Part shown: one piece after another, positions 7,270 to 8,837 of the stretch
Position numbering within the stretch: the stretch's first letter is position 1
Layout: the number at the start of each line of letters is the position of its first letter
NCBI GenBank assembly: GCA_958402075.1
Contig: CATXSD010000108.1
Span: 1 to 8,837 of the forward strand
DNA: 8,837 nucleotides
Direction of reading: 5' to 3'
DNA from: Mediterranea massiliensis
Lineage (GTDB): Bacteria > Bacteroidota > Bacteroidia > Bacteroidales > Bacteroidaceae
The notes under the pieces: model-generated
The model's input: only the letters and a program-made list of their open reading frames with translations
The model's database searches: none
Told to the model about the DNA's origin: nothing
Program-made: the position numbers and the translations under genes

Positions 7270-7316
7270 AGGATTTAGTGGTTAGTTATATTGTTTTTTC
7301 TCAGTCATTATAGTAA

Positions 7317-7324
7317 CAAAGATA
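7317..7324 (-). promoter_or_regulatory. Bacteroidetes -7 promoter element for nagA
   Basis: On the minus strand this reads TATCTTTG, matching TAnnTTTG, 47 bp upstream of the nagA start. No clear TTTG is seen at -33 (around 7345). A second match, TATTTTTG, lies at 7334-7341 on the same strand, also without a good -33. Either could drive the nagA operon. Confidence 0.5.
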
Positions 7325-7325
7325 A

Positions 7326-7421
7326 TTCAGATACAAAAATACGGACTTTCTTCCGAATAAAGACTCGCATGTGGTAGGTATTTTCTATTAAATACTCTAA
7401 ATTTCCGTGTCTGTATCTGAA
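7326..7421. repeat. Interrupted inverted repeat upstream of nagA
   Basis: TTCAGATACA (7326-7335) is matched by its exact reverse complement TGTATCTGAA (7412-7421). Just inside, ACGGA (7341-7345) is matched by TCCGT (7404-7408), with spacers of 5 and 3 bp. The 96-bp element fills most of the gap between crcB and nagA, and its nagA-side arm abuts the -7 element. Inside it are a 6-bp AT-rich hairpin GTATTT/AAATAC (7378-7383, 7390-7395) and a single 17-bp repeat copy (7346-7362). It could be two operator half-sites, a long-range stem at the end of the crcB transcript, or a decayed miniature element. No target-site duplication is obvious. Confidence 0.55.
7346..7362. repeat. Single copy of the 17-bp palindromic repeat
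   Basis: CTTTCTTCCGAATAAAG matches the arm-and-centre pattern of the array at 1460-1564 (CTTT, nine bases centred on TYSG, AAAG). It is more symmetric in the middle (TTC-C-GAA). It lies upstream of nagA, just beyond the promoter elements. Confidence 0.6.
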
Positions 7422-7431
7422 AAAATAGGCT

Positions 7432-7803
7432 TTATCGGCCGCACCAGTTGCCGGCAAAGGCGGCGGCGGTGCCCAGCACGATGCTCAGCGCCACGTACAG
7501 CAGGAACAGGCTGCCGTATCCCTGCTTGAGCAGTGTCAGGCCGTCGTTGCTGAAGGTCGAGAAGGTGGTAAATCCTCCGCATAGGCCGGTGGTGAGCAGG
7601 AGGCGGAGGTCGGTAGGCAGGTTGAAGCGGGCCGACCAAGCATAAAACAGTCCGATGAGGAAGCTGCCCACAATGTTGACGGTAAACGTGGCCCAGGGAA
7701 AGTTGTAGGGCACGATGCGTTCGTGCAGGGCCAGCTGCACGCAGTAGCGGAGGACGCTTCCCGTACCTCCGCCGAGGAAGATGGCTATCAGTTCTTTGGT
7801 CAT
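7432..7803 (-). CDS. crcB: Fluoride ion channel CrcB/Fluc
   Basis: A 123-residue inner-membrane protein with four hydrophobic segments, the standard length for the Fluc family. These channels work as antiparallel dimers that let fluoride leave the cytoplasm and so protect against fluoride toxicity. Signatures are GGGTGSVLRY (11-20), the pore asparagine N43 in TVNIVGSFLIG, and CGGFTTFSTFS (75-85), which holds the phenylalanine box (F81, F84) and the central sodium-site region. The ATG at 7803 gives a family-typical N-terminus. The gene stands alone on the minus strand, divergent from the GH97 gene, with its own promoter. I saw no fluoride riboswitch in its short leader. Neighbouring sugar genes are probably unrelated in function. 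Confidence 0.95.
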   Translation of the reverse strand: MTKELIAIFLGGGTGSVLRYCVQLALHERIVPYNFPWATFTVNIVGSFLIGLFYAWSARFNLPTDLRLLLTTGLCGGFTTFSTFSNDGLTLLKQGYGSLFLLYVALSIVLGTAAAFAGNWCGR

Positions 7804-7825
7804 GGCGGTTGTCTTGAGTTCCCGT

Positions 7826-7841
7826 GGCAGGAAGGCCTGCC
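7826..7841 (-). other. Small hairpin at the 5' end of the crcB leader
   Basis: GGCAGG (7826-7831) and CCTGCC (7836-7841) form a 6-bp GC-only stem with a 4-base loop. Given the -7 element at 7848-7855, it would lie at the very start of the transcript, where it could stabilise the mRNA. It does not resemble the fluoride riboswitch pseudoknot. Confidence 0.45.
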
Positions 7842-7847
7842 GCGGTG

Positions 7848-7879
7848 CAAAGGTAGGAAAACCTCGGGGCTTTCCGAAA
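7848..7879 (-). promoter_or_regulatory. Promoter of crcB
   Basis: The minus strand reads TACCTTTG at 7855-7848, an exact TAnnTTTG element. After a 20-bp spacer, TTTC (7879-7876) stands near the -33 position, a partial match to TTTG. The start of transcription would be near 7843, about 40 bases before the ATG. Confidence 0.6.
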
Positions 7880-7944
7880 CCGTAGCCCGTTTTTTGTACG
7901 AAAAGACTGCTTTCTTTCGATGAAAAGGCCGCTTTCTTTCGGCG
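7858..7944. repeat. Second, degenerate 22-bp repeat array between crcB and the GH97 gene
   Basis: The segments 7901-7922 and 7923-7944 are tandem 22-bp repeats identical at 18 of 22 positions; all four differences are transitions. Both contain AAAAG, four bases, then CTTTCTTTCG. A degraded related unit is seen at 7858-7874 (AAAA to GGGGCTTTC), and 7877-7900 may be another. The alternation of AAAG and CTTT arms at 22-bp spacing is the same as at 1460-1564, though arm and centre bases differ (CTTTC instead of CTTTA). It lies between the two divergent promoters, overlapping the crcB -33 region. Confidence 0.65.
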
Positions 7945-7968
7945 TGCAGGGAGGGGGAGGATGTGAAT

Positions 7969-7980
7969 GCAAACGTTTGC
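7969..7980. promoter_or_regulatory. Perfect palindrome, LacI/PurR-family operator type
   Basis: GCAAACGTTTGC is a perfect 12-bp palindrome with the central CG and AAACGTTT core typical of LacI/GalR-family operators; it equals the core of the E. coli PurR box. It lies 32 bp upstream of the GH97 -33 element and well upstream of the crcB promoter, so control of the GH97 gene is more likely. No LacI-type gene is in the window. Confidence 0.55.
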
Positions 7981-8012
7981 TCCCCTCGGGCGGAATTTTG
8001 TGGAAGCATGCG

Positions 8013-8043
8013 TTGGGCGGTCGGTGCTTCTTTCTTATTTTTG
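8013..8043 (+). promoter_or_regulatory. Promoter of the GH97 gene
   Basis: TTG (8013-8015) and TATTTTTG (8036-8043) match the Bacteroidetes -33 and -7 elements with a 20-bp spacer. Transcription would begin near 8050, leaving a leader of less than 20 bases before the first ATG at 8067. Confidence 0.65.
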
Positions 8044-8066
8044 TGGCAGGAATATTAACATCACAC

Positions 8067-8837
8067 ATGAGAAACATGAGAACATTCATTTCAAGATTCT
8101 TTTTTCTGTTGCTTTTCCTGGGAGTAACCGCCGGCATGCGGGCCGAACAGCTCGTTTCGCCCAACGGCCAGCTTCGCCTGAACTTCAGTGTCAATGCGCA
8201 GGGAGAGCCCGTCTATGAGTTGTATTATAAAGATAAGGTAGTCATCAAGCCTTCCAAGCTGGGGCTGGAGCTCAAGGACGACCCCGGCCTGATGAACGGC
8301 TTCACCCTGGCCGGTGTGCAGACCTCCACGTTCGACGAGACCTGGCAGCCTGTCTGGGGAGAAGAGAAGGAAATCCGCAACCATTACAACGAGATGGCTG
8401 TGACGCTCAACCAGCAGGCGCAGAACCGTCACATCGTCCTTCGCTTCCGCCTCTTCGACGACGGCCTGGGCTTCCGCTACGAATTTCCCTTGCAGAAGAA
8501 CCTCAACTACTTCGTCATCAAGGAAGAACATACCCAGTTTGCCATGGCGGGCGACCACACCGCCTTCTGGATTCCAGGCGATTACGATACACAGGAGTAT
8601 GACTATACCGAATCCCGTCTTTCCGAAATCCGCGGTCTGATGCCCGGCGCCATCACCGACAACGCCTCGCAGACGCAGTTCTCGCCCACAGGCGTGCAGA
8701 CGGCCCTGCAAATGAAGACCGCCGACGGCCTCTATATCAATCTGCATGAGGCAGCCCTCGTCGACTATTCCTGCATGCACCTCAACCTGGACGACAAGAA
8801 CCTGGTGTTCGAGTCCTGGCTCACCCCCGATGCTCAG
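8067..8837 (+). CDS. Glycoside hydrolase family 97 alpha-glucosidase, SusB-like, N-terminal 257 residues (3' end outside window)
   Basis: The frame is open from ATG 8067 to the window edge. Residues 1-26 are a Sec signal peptide (hydrophobic FFFLLLFLGV, likely cleavage after MRA) with no lipobox cysteine, so a soluble periplasmic enzyme is expected. The remainder is the GH97 N-terminal beta-sandwich domain, very close to B. thetaiotaomicron SusB as I recall it: STFDETWQPVWGEEKEIRNH (87-106), DGLGFRYEFP (132-141) and IPGDYDTQEYDYT (169-181). E177 in DTQE corresponds to SusB calcium ligand E194. Catalytic glutamates lie in the missing part. Compared with SusB it lacks about 20 residues after GLELK (66-70). 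The role would be cleaving alpha-glucosides such as maltooligosaccharides. ATGAGAA occurs twice (8067, 8076), so residue 4 is an alternative start. Not obviously part of a sus operon here. Confidence 0.92.
   Translation, partial: MRNMRTFISRFFFLLLFLGVTAGMRAEQLVSPNGQLRLNFSVNAQGEPVYELYYKDKVVIKPSKLGLELKDDPGLMNGFTLAGVQTSTFDETWQPVWGEEKEIRNHYNEMAVTLNQQAQNRHIVLRFRLFDDGLGFRYEFPLQKNLNYFVIKEEHTQFAMAGDHTAFWIPGDYDTQEYDYTESRLSEIRGLMPGAITDNASQTQFSPTGVQTALQMKTADGLYINLHEAALVDYSCMHLNLDDKNLVFESWLTPDAQ

Noticed and set aside
6091..7278. A 395-codon plus-strand open frame opposite nagA
   Set aside because: Same explanation: a shadow of the nagA coding frame, with no family motif.
7804..7900. Possible fluoride riboswitch in front of crcB
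   Set aside because: The leader inferred from the -7 element is only about 40 bases and holds just a 6-bp hairpin; no sequence resembling the conserved riboswitch loops was found.
7397..8194. A 265-codon minus-strand frame overlapping crcB and the intergenic region
   Set aside because: It runs out of frame through crcB, both promoters and the repeat array; its composition is arginine- and proline-rich and non-protein-like.
8091..8780. A 229-codon minus-strand frame opposite the GH97 gene
   Set aside because: The plus strand encodes an unmistakable signal peptide and GH97 domain; the opposite frame is a shadow.

Overview
The window looks like a chromosomal carbohydrate-metabolism region from a member of the Bacteroidaceae (Bacteroides or a close relative; genus not resolved). 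Three things point there. Several genes are preceded by the Bacteroidetes-type -7 element TAnnTTTG rather than a sigma-70 promoter. The 663-residue NagB-like/PIG-L fusion has the architecture I recall for a Bacteroides thetaiotaomicron protein (BT_0258). The gene at the right edge closely resembles B. thetaiotaomicron SusB (GH97). There is no rRNA, tRNA, transposase, integrase or CRISPR array, and the coding regions look chromosomal.

Left block (1-4014): a sugar-uptake unit. On the minus strand are an XylE-type sugar/H+ symporter (1610-2968) and, downstream of it, a large DUF5107 protein cut by the window's left edge (1-1368). An AraC-family regulator (3127-4014, plus strand) is divergent from the symporter and probably controls it. 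The shared intergenic region holds a promoter for each side and a pair of TCTTA direct repeats 21 bp apart. The 241-bp gap between symporter and DUF5107 gene holds the most striking non-coding structure in the window: five copies of a 17-bp imperfect palindrome at exactly 22-bp spacing.

Middle block (4024-7269): an amino-sugar operon on the minus strand, nagA (N-acetylglucosamine-6-phosphate deacetylase) then, 33 bp later, the 663-residue fusion. The fusion's NagB half has lost three of the four classical deaminase catalytic residues, while its PIG-L (LmbE) half keeps a complete metal-site signature. A perfect 14-bp stem hairpin separates this operon from the convergent araC gene.

Right block (7270-8837): crcB (fluoride channel, minus strand) and the start of a secreted GH97 alpha-glucosidase-type gene (plus strand, cut by the right edge) are divergent. 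The 263-bp region between them carries a promoter for each gene, a shorter relative of the 22-bp repeat array and a perfect 12-bp palindrome GCAAACGTTTGC typical of LacI/PurR-family operators. A single copy of the same repeat lies upstream of nagA.

Together the genes suggest local control of uptake (symporter), periplasmic glucoside cleavage (GH97) and amino-sugar processing (nagA and the fusion). No SusC/SusD pair is visible, so the window is not a complete polysaccharide utilisation locus. The best candidates for new biology are the dispersed 22-bp palindromic repeat family and the NagB pseudoenzyme/PIG-L fusion. No gap without a gene exceeds 300 bases.
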